From positions 3,224,001 to 3,288,000 of the forward strand of contig NZ_CP129235.1 of the NCBI RefSeq assembly GCF_030413635.1: a stretch of 64,000 nt of DNA, in the 5' to 3' direction. The DNA is from Planococcus shenhongbingii (GTDB lineage Bacteria; Bacillota; Bacilli; Bacillales_A; Planococcaceae). Shown in pieces: positions 25,575-34,333 of this stretch. The notes under the pieces are model-generated. The model was not told where the DNA came from. It saw nothing but the letters and a program-made list of their open reading frames with translations, and ran no database searches. Position numbers and translations under genes: made by a program. The stretch's first letter is position 1. Each line of letters opens with the position of its first letter.

Positions 25575-26264
25575 ATGACAATTCCAAAAGAACGGCATGT
25601 GCTGGTCGTCTTCCCTCACCCGGACGATGAAGCGTTCGGCGTTTCGGGAACGATTGCCACTCATATTAAACAAGGAACTCCAGTTACATACGCTTGTCTA
25701 ACGCTAGGTGAAATGGGCCGTAATTTGGGAAATCCGCCATTTGCCACAAGGGAATCACTTCCACAGATCCGGAAAAAAGAGCTGCTGGCTTCTGCAGAAG
25801 CTATGGGATTGACTGATTTGCGGATGATGGGACTGCGTGATAAGACAGTCGAATTTGAAGATGACGAAAAAATGGTCGGCATGATGACTGATTTAATTAC
25901 TGAGCTGAACCCTTCACTGGTTATCACATTTTATCCTGATCTTTCAGTGCATCCTGACCACGAAGCAACCGCACGGGCAGTTGTCCGCGCAGTTCGCCGT
26001 ATGAAAGATCGTCCGAAATTGCATTGTGTGGCATTTGCCAACAACACATTGGAAGTGCTTGGAGATCCCGATATTGTTTACGATATTACCGCGGTGCGCG
26101 ATCAGAAGATGGATGCCATGAAAGCCCATATTTCCCAGACTGCCTGGATGCTCGAAGAAATGGAGCATAAACTTGCTCAAGGCGATGCGGAAACTGAAAA
26201 CTGGCTGACAAAAGAACGGTTCTATAATTACCGTTGGAACCAGGATTTCGAAGAATCTTTCTAA
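25575..26264 (+). CDS. bshB2: Bacillithiol biosynthesis deacetylase BshB2
   Basis: Removes the acetyl group from GlcNAc-malate in bacillithiol synthesis, and may also act as a bacillithiol-conjugate amidase. The 229-residue LmbE-family zinc enzyme has FPHPDDEAFG (residues 12-21) with His/Asp/Asp metal and base positions, and HPDHEATARAVV near residue 131. It starts MTIPKERHVLVVF after AGGGGG. Operon with yojF; a terminator follows at once. Confidence 0.93.
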   Translation: MTIPKERHVLVVFPHPDDEAFGVSGTIATHIKQGTPVTYACLTLGEMGRNLGNPPFATRESLPQIRKKELLASAEAMGLTDLRMMGLRDKTVEFEDDEKMVGMMTDLITELNPSLVITFYPDLSVHPDHEATARAVVRAVRRMKDRPKLHCVAFANNTLEVLGDPDIVYDITAVRDQKMDAMKAHISQTAWMLEEMEHKLAQGDAETENWLTKERFYNYRWNQDFEESF

Positions 26265-26266
26265 GC

Positions 26267-26307
26267 AAAACACCCCTATTTTCTTTTTAGAAATAGGGGT
26301 GTTTTTT
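26267..26307. terminator. Terminator of yojF-bshB2
   Basis: Long stem AAAACACCCCTATTT / AAATAGGGGTGTTTT with a short loop and following T residues, starting 3 nt after the stop. Confidence 0.9.
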
Positions 26308-26420
26308 CTAGCCTTTTTCAGATAATATAAACTTTGGCTATATTGCATTTTACGGGGAGAAAATGCTGTATAATTACTATTCATCACGTGTTTTCATGCA
26401 CAAGGAAAAGGGGTTTATTC

Positions 26421-27776
26421 GTGAAAAAGTTTACAGTTTTGACCTGGCTATTGTTTTTGATTCCATCTGTCCTGGGCGTGTTCCTATTTATCGTGCCGGT
26501 GCCAACAGATGAAGGCTGGGTTGTACCAATCGCTTTGCTGGCCAATTTAGTGGCAGGTTTTATCGAGCCAATTGCACCATGGATCATGCTTGTTATCATG
26601 CTGATTGCCGCTGCAGGATCCATATTCAGTATTACTAGAAAAGTTAATGAACACCATACAGTCTCATTTTTTGATAGATTATTCAACGTCAATTTGTTCT
26701 GGACGATCGTCCGGATCATCGGAGCCGTCTTTGCCGTCATGGTGTTGTTCCAAGTTGGTCCCGAAGCTGTTTGGAGTGCTGATACGGGTGGTCTATTATT
26801 GTCGCCTGATGGGCTATTGTCATTCCTCTTTACGATTTTCTTATTCGCTGGACTGTTTTTGCCGCTTTTGATGAACTTCGGACTACTGGAAATGTTCGGT
26901 ACCATGATGGTGAAAGTCATGCGTCCAGTGTTCCGTTTGCCTGGCCGTTCATCAATTGATGCCTTGGCATCCTGGGTAGGCGACGGAACGATCGGCGTTC
27001 TTTTAACCAATACGCAGTATATTCAAAATAAGTATACACAGCGTGAAGCAGCGATAATCGGCACTACTTTCTCAGTTGTTTCAATTACTTTTGCCATTGT
27101 CGTGATTCAGCAAGTTGGACTAAGCCAATACTTCCTCCCCTACTATGGAACTGTTGTTTTGACGGGCATTGTACTTGCAATCATTATGCCGCGCATTTAC
27201 CCTTTGGCCCAAAAGCCGACGACGTTCATGAACGGACAGCCTCAGGATGCAATGTCTGAAGAAGTTCCGGAAGGATACAACGTTGTTTCTCACGGTGTTG
27301 AAAACGCCTTATCAAAAGCTGAAGAAAATAAGTCAATAAGCGAATTCTTTAAAGACGGCTTTAAAAACGTCTTGGATATGTGGATCGGTGTAGCTCCGGT
27401 CGTTATGGCGTTCGGTACGGTCGCTTTGATGCTTGCTACCTATACACCTATTTTCACGATTCTCGGAAAACCTTTCGAACCATACTTAAATTTATTAGGT
27501 ATACCCGAAGCAGAAGCTGCGGCACAGCTGATGGTAGTCGGATTTGCCGATATGTTCTTGCCGGCTATACTGGCGGCAAGCACGATCGAATCGGAATTGA
27601 CGCTTTTCGTAGTCGCTACGATGTCCGTCACCCAATTGATTTATATGTCGGAAGTCGGCGGTTTGCTGCTTGGCTCTAGGATTCCGGTTAACATCCTGGA
27701 TTTGGTGGTCATTTTCTTGCTTCGCACAGTCATTGCCCTGCCGATTGTTGCGGGAATCGCTCACCTAATATTTTAA
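26421..27776 (+). CDS. yjiH: YjiH family membrane protein with nucleoside-recognition (Gate) domains
   Basis: A 451-residue polytopic membrane protein of about ten helices. Features are FAGLFLPLLMNFGLLEMFGT near residue 150, RPVFRLPGRSSIDALASWVGDG and IGVLLTNTQYIQNKYTQREA, the Gate-domain pattern shared with nucleoside transporters and SpoVB-type proteins, and a second repeat around residues 340-440 (GFADMFLPAILAAS). Transport substrate unknown. The GTG start at 26421 follows AAAAGGGG; a TATAAT box lies at 26369-26374. Monocistronic between two terminators. Confidence 0.85.
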   Translation: MKKFTVLTWLLFLIPSVLGVFLFIVPVPTDEGWVVPIALLANLVAGFIEPIAPWIMLVIMLIAAAGSIFSITRKVNEHHTVSFFDRLFNVNLFWTIVRIIGAVFAVMVLFQVGPEAVWSADTGGLLLSPDGLLSFLFTIFLFAGLFLPLLMNFGLLEMFGTMMVKVMRPVFRLPGRSSIDALASWVGDGTIGVLLTNTQYIQNKYTQREAAIIGTTFSVVSITFAIVVIQQVGLSQYFLPYYGTVVLTGIVLAIIMPRIYPLAQKPTTFMNGQPQDAMSEEVPEGYNVVSHGVENALSKAEENKSISEFFKDGFKNVLDMWIGVAPVVMAFGTVALMLATYTPIFTILGKPFEPYLNLLGIPEAEAAAQLMVVGFADMFLPAILAASTIESELTLFVVATMSVTQLIYMSEVGGLLLGSRIPVNILDLVVIFLLRTVIALPIVAGIAHLIF

Positions 27777-27784
27777 TTAAATTT

Positions 27785-27816
27785 AAAGGCCATCCGCAAA
27801 ATACGGATGGCCTTTT
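27785..27816 (+). terminator. Terminator of yjiH
   Basis: Stem AAAGGCCATCCG / CGGATGGCCTTT followed by Ts. The same stem style recurs at 55550, 56173 and 62988. Confidence 0.88.
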
Positions 27817-27854
27817 CTGGTGCCTTCAATCGATGAGTTTAAAGATATTTGGCC

Positions 27855-27895
27855 GAAAATAAATGAAGAAATAATCTCAGATCGTTTCTTCATTT
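27855..27895 (-). terminator. Probable terminator of tdh
   Basis: AT-rich perfect stem AAATGAAGAAA / TTTCTTCATTT directly after the tdh stop, followed on the minus strand by ATTTT. Confidence 0.6.
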
Positions 27896-27896
27896 A

Positions 27897-28841
27897 TCAG
27901 GCGTGAATCAGTTTTTTTTTCAATTTCTCCAGCATATCAGCAGTCATTGCATCCAAATCATAGGTAGCTTTAAAGCCCCATTCCTTTTCTGCAGCTGAAG
28001 CATCGATATTGTCAGGCCAGCTGTCAGCAATTGCTTGTCTGACCGGATCAACTTCGTAAGACATTTTGAAGTCAGGAATACGCTTGCGGATTGATGCCGC
28101 AATTTCTTCCGGTTCAAAACTCATGGCTGTAACATTAAAGGCATTGCGATGTTCCAATTTTGATGGATCTGCTTCCATCAAATCAACAATCGATTGAAGA
28201 GCATCCGGCATATACATCATATCCATATATGTGCCTTTATCGATATATGACGTATAGCTTTGCTGTTCAACCGCTTTGTAATAGATGTCCACTGCGTAAT
28301 CGGTCGTACCTCCACCCGGCTGTGCCACATACGAAACTAAGCCCGGAAAACGGACTCCGCGAGTATCCAAGCCGAATTTCTGGAAATAATAATCGCATAA
28401 CAATTCACCGGAAACCTTATTGACGCCATACATTGTCGTCGGACGCTGCAGCGTATCCTGCGGCGTATTTTTTTTAGGAGTAGATGGACCAAATGCGCCG
28501 ATTGAACTTGGCGTAAAAAATTGCAGGTCCAATTCACGTGAAGCTTCAAGCGCATTGACCAGTCCACCCATATTCAAGTTCCATGCAAGCAATGGCTTTT
28601 CTTCAGCCGTCGCTGACAGCAAAGCTGCCATATGCATCATGGTATCAGCTCCGAAATCTTTTGCTAACTCATACATCTTTTGCCCATCTGTCACATCAAG
28701 CAACTCGAATGGCCCTTCGTTGCCAGCTGCTGGCCGGATATCAGTTGCCAGTACATTGTCTATCCCGTATATTCCGCGCAATTTCTCCACCAGTTCAGAA
28801 CCAATCTGCCCCAGTGCCCCAGTAATCATAATTCGCTTCAT
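27897..28841 (-). CDS. tdh: L-threonine 3-dehydrogenase, short-chain (epimerase-like) type
   Basis: Oxidises L-threonine to 2-amino-3-oxobutyrate with NAD. The 314-residue extended SDR has [10 protein letters not shown] (residues 7-16) for NAD binding, [14 protein letters not shown] with the catalytic Ser, and [10 protein letters not shown] with the Tyr-x3-Lys pair. These match the UDP-epimerase-like threonine dehydrogenases common in Firmicutes. The start at 28841 follows GGGAGA; a longer frame has no site. The expected partner kbl is 4.2 kb upstream on the same strand, with a plus-strand transporter block between them. That partner supports the substrate. Confidence 0.85.
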   Translation of the reverse strand: MKRIMITGALGQIGSELVEKLRGIYGIDNVLATDIRPAAGNEGPFELLDVTDGQKMYELAKDFGADTMMHMAALLSATAEEKPLLAWNLNMGGLVNALEASRELDLQFFTPSSIGAFGPSTPKKNTPQDTLQRPTTMYGVNKVSGELLCDYYFQKFGLDTRGVRFPGLVSYVAQPGGGTTDYAVDIYYKAVEQQSYTSYIDKGTYMDMMYMPDALQSIVDLMEADPSKLEHRNAFNVTAMSFEPEEIAASIRKRIPDFKMSYEVDPVRQAIADSWPDNIDASAAEKEWGFKATYDLDAMTADMLEKLKKKLIHA

Positions 28842-29007
28842 TTTATAATCTCCCTTCCCGTAAAACAAATGTCCTGTGCATAAATACATTCTTATCTATG
28901 AATTCATTGTCTCTTTAAGCTTTATCCTGTTGCCATTATAAATTGTTCTCTTTAAAAATACAATAACTTTCAAAATATCCATCAATGAAAAAGCTGAAAC
29001 TATTAAT

Positions 29008-29036
29008 TTGAACGTCTGTTACCTTGGTGCTATAAT
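29008..29036 (+). promoter_or_regulatory. SigA-type promoter of the cystine-type ABC operon
   Basis: TTGAAC (29008-29013), a 17-nt spacer and a perfect TATAAT (29031-29036). Transcription from here gives a leader of about 190 nt before the first gene. Confidence 0.8.
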
Positions 29037-29039
29037 GGT

Positions 29040-29234
29040 ACAGGTCTGCATAAGTACTGCATTTTTAAATTTGATGGGCACCTTTCGCTTTGTAAACCAA
29101 GTATCCCACTATGTTTTGTTACCATAGTTTCTTTTTCACTGAAAAAGGGTATAAAAAGCGGTACGGTACTGTATTTTTTTGAAATGCAAATGCACTTAAT
29201 CTATAAAAAACTAAAGAAATTGAGGGGATTATTT
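29040..29234 (+). promoter_or_regulatory. Long untranslated leader with terminator-like hairpins
   Basis: The leader between the promoter and the binding-protein gene contains ACTATG / CATAGT (from 29108) followed by TTTCTTTTTC, then CTTTTTC / GAAAAAG, then a T7 run near 29174. No known riboswitch core (T-box, SAM, lysine) is recognisable. It could be an attenuator, or simply a long 5' UTR. Confidence 0.4.
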
Positions 29235-30062
29235 ATGAAGAAGTTTAGTTTTATGCTCTTATTGTTAGCGGCCATGTTTTTGTTGGCAGCATGCGGAGGC
29301 GGCTCTCCGGAAGAAGATCCAACCACGGATGACGCAACTGGTTCTGGAAGTTCTGAAGAAGATGTCTTGGCGAAAGTCCAAGAAGAAGGTACATTGCGTG
29401 TGGGTACGGAAGGAACTTACCCTCCTTTCACGTTCCATGACGATTCCGGTAAATTGACTGGCTTTGACGTAGAAGTTGCGCAAGAAATCGGAAAGCGTTT
29501 AGGTGTGGAAGTTGAATTTTTGGAAACTCAATGGGATGCCATGTTTGCAGGTTTAGATGCTGGGCGCTTTGACATGGTGGCAAACCAGGTCGGCATCAAT
29601 CCAGAGCGCCAGGAAAGCTATGATTTTTCAGATCCATATATCACTTCTACAGCTGTATTAGTAGTTTCAAAAGACAATGAAGATATCAAAAGCTTCGAAG
29701 ATTTGGAAGGAAAATTATCCGCCCAGTCTTTAACAAGCAATTATGCAGAAACTGCACGTTCTTTCGGGGCTGAAATCGAAGGCGTGGAAGGTTTTAACCA
29801 AGCCATCGAATTATTGAATTCGGGTCGCGTCAATGCGACAGTGAATGATAATTTGACAGTTCTGGACTTTTTGAAACAGCGCCCGGATGCCAACATCAAA
29901 ATCGTTGATGAAGCATCGGATGCAGCTCAAAGTGGATTATTGTTCCGTAAAGGCAGCGGCGCTATCGTTGAAGAAGCCAATACTGCTTTAGCTGAAATGA
30001 TCGAAGACGGCACTTACGATAAAATTTCTGAAAAATGGTTCGGCGAAAATGTACTTGAATAG
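29235..30062 (+). CDS. tcyA: Amino-acid (cystine-type) ABC transporter substrate-binding lipoprotein
   Basis: A 275-residue lipoprotein: signal peptide with lipobox LLAAC (Cys20), then an acidic linker and a type-II binding fold ([58 protein letters not shown]). This is the polar amino-acid family; the best-matching system by gene size and order is TcyABC, the L-cystine importer, but glutamine or other amino acids are possible. GAGGGG precedes the ATG. Its end overlaps the permease by 14 nt. Confidence 0.8.
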   Translation: MKKFSFMLLLLAAMFLLAACGGGSPEEDPTTDDATGSGSSEEDVLAKVQEEGTLRVGTEGTYPPFTFHDDSGKLTGFDVEVAQEIGKRLGVEVEFLETQWDAMFAGLDAGRFDMVANQVGINPERQESYDFSDPYITSTAVLVVSKDNEDIKSFEDLEGKLSAQSLTSNYAETARSFGAEIEGVEGFNQAIELLNSGRVNATVNDNLTVLDFLKQRPDANIKIVDEASDAAQSGLLFRKGSGAIVEEANTALAEMIEDGTYDKISEKWFGENVLE

Positions 30063-30750
30063 TATTTTCTCCAACCCTGTTCGACTGGAACGGCTCACGG
30101 AAATTTCACAGTCAGCCTGGCTTCCTTTATTAGAAGGCTTGATTCAATACACCATACCTTTGACACTGATTTCGTTTGTATTGGGACTGATTTTAGCGGT
30201 GTTGACTGCATTAGCCCGCATCTCTACCGTTAAAATCCTGCAGTATATCGCCCGGGTTTATGTATCGATTATCCGCGGCACACCATTATTGGTTCAGCTT
30301 TTCATTTTGTTCTACGGCTTGCCGACAGTCGGGATTGTCATTGATCCATTCCCAGCAGCCGTCCTCGGTTTTTCATTGAATGTCGGGGCTTATGCCTCTG
30401 AAGTAATCCGCGCTTCCATCCTTTCCATACCAAAAGGGCAGTGGGAGGCAGCCAATACAATCGGAATGACTTACGTGCAGTCGCTTCGCCGCATCGTCTT
30501 GCCGCAGGCAGCACGGGTATCTGTTCCGCCGCTTTCGAATACATTTATAAGTTTGGTTAAAGATACTTCGTTGGCGTCGCTCATTCTCGTGACAGAGATG
30601 TTCCGCATTGCTCAGCAAATCGCCGCTACAAACTATGAGTTTTTATTGTTGTACGCCCAAGCAGCACTTATTTACTGGGTCGTCTGTTTCTTATTGTCAA
30701 TCGGACAGGGCAGACTGGAACATCGTTTTGACCGTTATGTATCCCGATAA
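30049..30750 (+). CDS. tcyB: Amino-acid (cystine-type) ABC transporter permease
   Basis: A 233-residue HisM/GlnP-type permease with five hydrophobic helices (first at about 24-48) and the cytoplasmic EAA loop [20 protein letters not shown] near residue 130 that docks on the ATPase. The [18 protein letters not shown] segment (about 78-95) is characteristic of the polar amino-acid class. It overlaps the binding-protein gene by 14 nt and is followed after 35 nt by the ATPase. Confidence 0.85.
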   Translation: MYLNSIFSNPVRLERLTEISQSAWLPLLEGLIQYTIPLTLISFVLGLILAVLTALARISTVKILQYIARVYVSIIRGTPLLVQLFILFYGLPTVGIVIDPFPAAVLGFSLNVGAYASEVIRASILSIPKGQWEAANTIGMTYVQSLRRIVLPQAARVSVPPLSNTFISLVKDTSLASLILVTEMFRIAQQIAATNYEFLLLYAQAALIYWVVCFLLSIGQGRLEHRFDRYVSR

Positions 30751-30785
30751 TACAGGCATTCAAAGACTGCAGTAAGGAGAGAAAT

Positions 30786-31535
30786 ATGATTTCCATTAAA
30801 AATCTACACAAAAAGTTCGGCAATCTTGAAGTGCTGAAAGGCATCGATTTAGACGTCCAAAAAGGACAGGCAATTGTCGTCATTGGCCCTTCTGGATCTG
30901 GTAAAACAACTTTCCTGAGATGCTTGAATATTCTAGAGGTGCCTAATGCCGGAACGGTCACTATCGATGGACAAACCGCTGATTTTTCCAAGCCTTTTTC
31001 TAAAAAGCAAATCACAGCTTTCCGGAAACAATCGGCGATGGTTTTTCAGCATTATAATTTGTTTCCTCATATGACAGCGATTGAAAACGTCATGGAAGGT
31101 CCAGTCATTGTACAAAAACTTGATAAAGCGGCTGCCCGGAAAAAAGCCGAAGAAATTTTAACAAAAGTCGGACTTGCAGATAAAATGGATTATTACCCTT
31201 TCCAATTGTCGGGCGGGCAGCAGCAGCGCGTTGGCATTGCCCGTGCGCTTGCTCTGGAACCGAAAGTCATGCTTTTCGATGAACCAACTTCAGCATTGGA
31301 TCCGGAACTTGTCGGTGAAGTGCTGCAAGTTATGAAGGACTTGGCTTCTGAAGGAATGACCATGGTGGTCGTAACGCATGAAATGCGCTTTGCAAAAGGT
31401 GTTGCGGATGAAGTCCTCTTTATGGACGCCGGAAAGATTGTGGAACGCGGCAGACCGGAAGATATCTTCAACAACCCTCAAGAAGAACGCACACAGCAAT
31501 TTTTGAATTTGATTGAAAAAACAGATGTAATTTAA
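30786..31535 (+). CDS. tcyC: Amino-acid (cystine-type) ABC transporter ATP-binding protein
   Basis: A 249-residue ABC ATPase: Walker [10 protein letters not shown] (about 36-44), Q-loop [11 protein letters not shown], signature [15 protein letters not shown], Walker [13 protein letters not shown] and switch His in VTHEMRFA, all as in polar amino-acid importers. AAGGAG stands 7 nt before the ATG. Last gene of the three-gene operon; a GC-rich terminator begins 3 nt after the stop. Confidence 0.88.
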   Translation: MISIKNLHKKFGNLEVLKGIDLDVQKGQAIVVIGPSGSGKTTFLRCLNILEVPNAGTVTIDGQTADFSKPFSKKQITAFRKQSAMVFQHYNLFPHMTAIENVMEGPVIVQKLDKAAARKKAEEILTKVGLADKMDYYPFQLSGGQQQRVGIARALALEPKVMLFDEPTSALDPELVGEVLQVMKDLASEGMTMVVVTHEMRFAKGVADEVLFMDAGKIVERGRPEDIFNNPQEERTQQFLNLIEKTDVI

Positions 31536-31538
31536 CTC

Positions 31539-31568
31539 TGCGCTGCCGAATTGGGCAGCGCATTTTTT
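31539..31568 (+). terminator. Terminator of the cystine-type ABC operon
   Basis: Stem TGCGCTGCC / GGGCAGCGCA with a GAATT loop and six T residues. Confidence 0.92.
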
Positions 31569-31617
31569 ATGCTCTTTGAATAAGTATTCTTAAAATGTGT
31601 TGTTTATACGTTCTTTA

Positions 31618-31647
31618 TTGCTTCCCTCTTTTCGCTGAATGTATACT
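31618..31647 (+). promoter_or_regulatory. SigA-type promoter of the M20 amidohydrolase gene
   Basis: TTGCTT (31618-31623), 18-nt spacer, TATACT (31642-31647), 43 nt before the chosen start. It follows the ABC-operon terminator, so the amidohydrolase is a separate unit. Confidence 0.65.
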
Positions 31648-31689
31648 GATTATAAGTTCATATTTCAAACCATGAGGAGAATCAATCCT

Positions 31690-32865
31690 ATGCAATCAGC
31701 TGTAATGACCAAGATTGAATCGTTATATGAGGAAATGGTGGAAACACGCCGTCACCTGCATATGTATCCTGAATTATCCCATCAGGAAGTCGAAACGCCT
31801 GCTTTTATTGCAGAGCGCTTGGAAGAAATGGGCGTGGAAGTTCGGCGCGGCGTTGGCGGACGTGGTGTAGTCGGTTATATCCGTGGCGGAAAACCTGGCA
31901 AGACAATCGCTTTCCGGGCCGATTTTGATGGGCTGCCAATCGATGATAAAAAAGATGTTTCTTATAAATCTAGAGTTCCCGGTGTTATGCACGCATGCGG
32001 GCATGACGGCCACACTGCAGGGCTTTTAGGTTTTGCAAAAGCAATGGCGTCAATAAAAGACGAACTTCCCGGAACGATTGTGCTGATCTATCAATTTGGT
32101 GAAGAACTGCCTCCTGGAGGAGCACGCGGCATGATTGAAGATGGTTGTTTAGGCGGCGTCGACTTGGTTTTCGGTGCTCATATTCAAAGCATGATGGAGA
32201 ATGGGCGTGTCTTTGTGCGGGATGGCTATTTGCAGGCCGCTGAGGATGCCTTCAAGATCATCGTCAAAGGATACGGCACGCATGGCGCAGAACCGCATAC
32301 AGGCACCGACCCGATCTTGGCAGCGAGCCATATTATGATTGCCCTTCAATCGATTGTCAGCCGCAATGCAGACCCGCTGAAAGAACTTGTCGTCTCCATC
32401 GGCAAATTCCATGCCGGTGATGCAGACAATGTGATTCCGAGTGAAGCCGTTATGGAAGGCACGATCCGGGTATTTGATCCGGCGCTGCGCAAGCTGGCCA
32501 ATGAACGCGTTGCAGCCATTGCAGAAAACGTAGCACGTGCAATGGGAGCAACAGCTGAAGTTGTGATTGAAACAGGCTATGACGCTCTGTGGAACCATCC
32601 GGAAGCGATGGATACCGTGCGCCGGGGAGCAAATGAGATTGTCGGTGAAGAGCATGTCATCGATATTGATCCGATTATGCCGGTTGAAGACTTTGCTTAT
32701 TATACCCAAGTAAAACCAGGCGCTTATTTTTTTGTCGGAGCAAAAATGGCTGCTGACAGTTTAAGTTATCCGCATCATCATGAAAATTTCGATTTTAATG
32801 AACAAGCGATGGTGCTTGCTGCAAAAGTATTTGCGGCAACTTATTTTAAAGCGCAAGGATTATAA
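31690..32865 (+). CDS. M20-family amidohydrolase (N-acyl-amino-acid hydrolase type)
   Basis: A 391-residue zinc hydrolase of the M20D/HipO group. RRHLHMYPELSHQE (about 22-35) opens the fold; the metal ligands lie in MHACGHDGHTA (about 100-110), FGEELPPGGARGM and GAHIQSM; GYGTHGAEPHTG and a C-terminal PHHHENFD follow. Such enzymes deacylate N-acetyl or other N-acyl amino acids and indole-acetyl conjugates. The neighbouring cystine-type importer hints at acylated sulfur amino acids, which is inference. AGGAG is 10 nt before the chosen ATG. Confidence 0.85.
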   Translation: MQSAVMTKIESLYEEMVETRRHLHMYPELSHQEVETPAFIAERLEEMGVEVRRGVGGRGVVGYIRGGKPGKTIAFRADFDGLPIDDKKDVSYKSRVPGVMHACGHDGHTAGLLGFAKAMASIKDELPGTIVLIYQFGEELPPGGARGMIEDGCLGGVDLVFGAHIQSMMENGRVFVRDGYLQAAEDAFKIIVKGYGTHGAEPHTGTDPILAASHIMIALQSIVSRNADPLKELVVSIGKFHAGDADNVIPSEAVMEGTIRVFDPALRKLANERVAAIAENVARAMGATAEVVIETGYDALWNHPEAMDTVRRGANEIVGEEHVIDIDPIMPVEDFAYYTQVKPGAYFFVGAKMAADSLSYPHHHENFDFNEQAMVLAAKVFAATYFKAQGL

Positions 32866-32910
32866 ATTAGTTGAAGCGGGCACATATTGTGTCCGCTTTT
32901 TGCTGCAGAA

Positions 32911-33015
32911 TCGTATTTTCCTGGTTATTGATCGTATTTTTGTCGCTGCTGGTCGTATTTTTGCGGTTACTGGTCGTATTTCACTTACTACTGGTCGTAT
33001 TCCGGCAAATCAAAT
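32911..33015 (+). repeat. 21-bp phased array 3, word CTGGTCGTATTT, five copies
   Basis: TCGTATT begins at 32911, 32932, 32953, 32974 and 32995, exactly 21 bp apart. The last four copies are preceded by TGA or TGG, giving a fuller word CTGGTCGTATTT; the remaining bases are unrelated. The array fills the space between the amidohydrolase stop (32865) and its terminator (33017), so it would be in the 3' untranslated part of that mRNA. Confidence 0.94.
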
Positions 33016-33016
33016 A

Positions 33017-33042
33017 AAAAACCCGCCATCTTGGCGGGTTTT
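33017..33042. terminator. Bidirectional terminator between the M20 gene and kbl
   Basis: Stem AAAACCCGCC / GGCGGGTTTT with an ATCTT loop. T-rich on both strands; it serves the plus-strand amidohydrolase and minus-strand kbl. Confidence 0.9.
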
Positions 33043-33049
33043 CGCTTTT

Positions 33050-34240
33050 TTACTTGATAACGCCTAATTCTTTGCCGACTCTTGCGTAAACTTCAATCGC
33101 ATTGTCGAGCATTTCTTTTGTGTGCGCCGCTGTAGGCATGTTGCGGACGCGTCCAGTGCCTTTAGGAACCGTCGGGAAGACGATTGATTTTGCATAAACA
33201 CCTTCATCGAATAAACGCTTAGAAAACTCTTGCGTCAATTTCTCGTCGCCGATGATGCAAGGTGTGATTGGTGTTTCAGAATCACCAATATTGAATCCAA
33301 GCTCTTTCAAGCCTTTTTTCAAATAGTCGCCGTTGTCCCAAAGCTTGTCATGCAGCTCCGTTGAGTCGATGATCATTTGCAGCGCTGAAATGATTGCTGC
33401 AACGTCGCCTGGAGTCACCGCTGTTGAGAACAAGAAAGGGCGTGAGCGAACTTTCAGCCAGTCGATCAAATTCTTTTTGCCAGCTACATAACCGCCGACA
33501 ACGCCAACCGCTTTCGACAATGTACCCATTTGCATATCGATTTCTTTTTCAAGCCCGAAATGCTTCACGGTGCCTTTCCCTTTGCCGGTTACGCCAGATC
33601 CGTGAGCGTCATCCACGTAAGTAATCAAATCGAATTCTTTCGCGATTTCCACAATCTCGGGAAGTTTCGCAATGTCGCCGTCCATCGAGAACACGCCGTC
33701 TGTAATGACCATTACTTTATTGTAAAGGCCGGATTCTGTCGCTTCTTTTGCTTTCGCACGCAAGTCTTCCATATCCGAGTGCTTGAATGCGATGATTTTC
33801 GCTTTTGACAAACGACAGCCATCAATGATGGAAGCATGGTTCAACTGATCGGATAAAATGGCATCGTTTTTATCCATGACTGCAGAAATTGCTGCCATAT
33901 TGCAATTAAAGCCGGACTGGTACGAAATCGCTGCTTCTGTGCCTTTAAATTCAGCCAGTTTTTCTTCCAGTTTCACGTGAATGTCAAGAGTTCCATTAAT
34001 TGAGCGGACTGCCCCTGCTCCAACGCCGTATTTATCGATCGCGTCTTTCGCAATTTGTTTCAAGTCTTCGTTTGTTGCAAGCCCCAAATAATTGTTTGAA
34101 GACAAATTGATCAATTCTTTGCCGCGCACTTTGATGATTGCACCATTTGGTCCTTCTACCGGATCGATTTCGTTATATAAGCCTTGCTCTTTCAATTCGC
34201 TCAAATTCTCTTCTAAAAACGCATCCAATTTTTTTGACAA
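33050..34240 (-). CDS. kbl: Glycine C-acetyltransferase (2-amino-3-ketobutyrate CoA ligase)
   Basis: Splits 2-amino-3-oxobutyrate with CoA into glycine and acetyl-CoA, the step after Tdh. The 396-residue PLP enzyme of the alpha-oxoamine synthase family has [14 protein letters not shown] near residue 47, [15 protein letters not shown] and the PLP lysine in [26 protein letters not shown] follows. The start is TTG at 34240, preceded by AAAGGAAGAGG, which gives the usual N-terminus [12 protein letters not shown]; an ATG 51 nt upstream lacks a site. Partner of tdh at 27897-28841. Confidence 0.95.
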   Translation of the reverse strand: MSKKLDAFLEENLSELKEQGLYNEIDPVEGPNGAIIKVRGKELINLSSNNYLGLATNEDLKQIAKDAIDKYGVGAGAVRSINGTLDIHVKLEEKLAEFKGTEAAISYQSGFNCNMAAISAVMDKNDAILSDQLNHASIIDGCRLSKAKIIAFKHSDMEDLRAKAKEATESGLYNKVMVITDGVFSMDGDIAKLPEIVEIAKEFDLITYVDDAHGSGVTGKGKGTVKHFGLEKEIDMQMGTLSKAVGVVGGYVAGKKNLIDWLKVRSRPFLFSTAVTPGDVAAIISALQMIIDSTELHDKLWDNGDYLKKGLKELGFNIGDSETPITPCIIGDEKLTQEFSKRLFDEGVYAKSIVFPTVPKGTGRVRNMPTAAHTKEMLDNAIEVYARVGKELGVIK

Positions 34241-34301
34241 TGTCCTCTTCCTTTCGAAACCAATTTCACTTTCCATCTTATCACAACGCAAAATTTTCCC
34301 A

Positions 34302-34329
34302 AAAGAAAAAGCGGACCGGGGTCCGCTTT
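34302..34329 (-). terminator. Terminator of the secreted metalloprotease gene
   Basis: Stem AAAGCGGACC / GGTCCGCTTT followed on the minus strand by TTCTTTT, 5 nt after the stop. Confidence 0.88.
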
Positions 34330-34333
34330 CCTC

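Noticed and set aside
32780-33067. Frame giving GRIF-type heptads across array 3.
   Set aside because: It starts inside the amidohydrolase gene in another frame and runs through its terminator.
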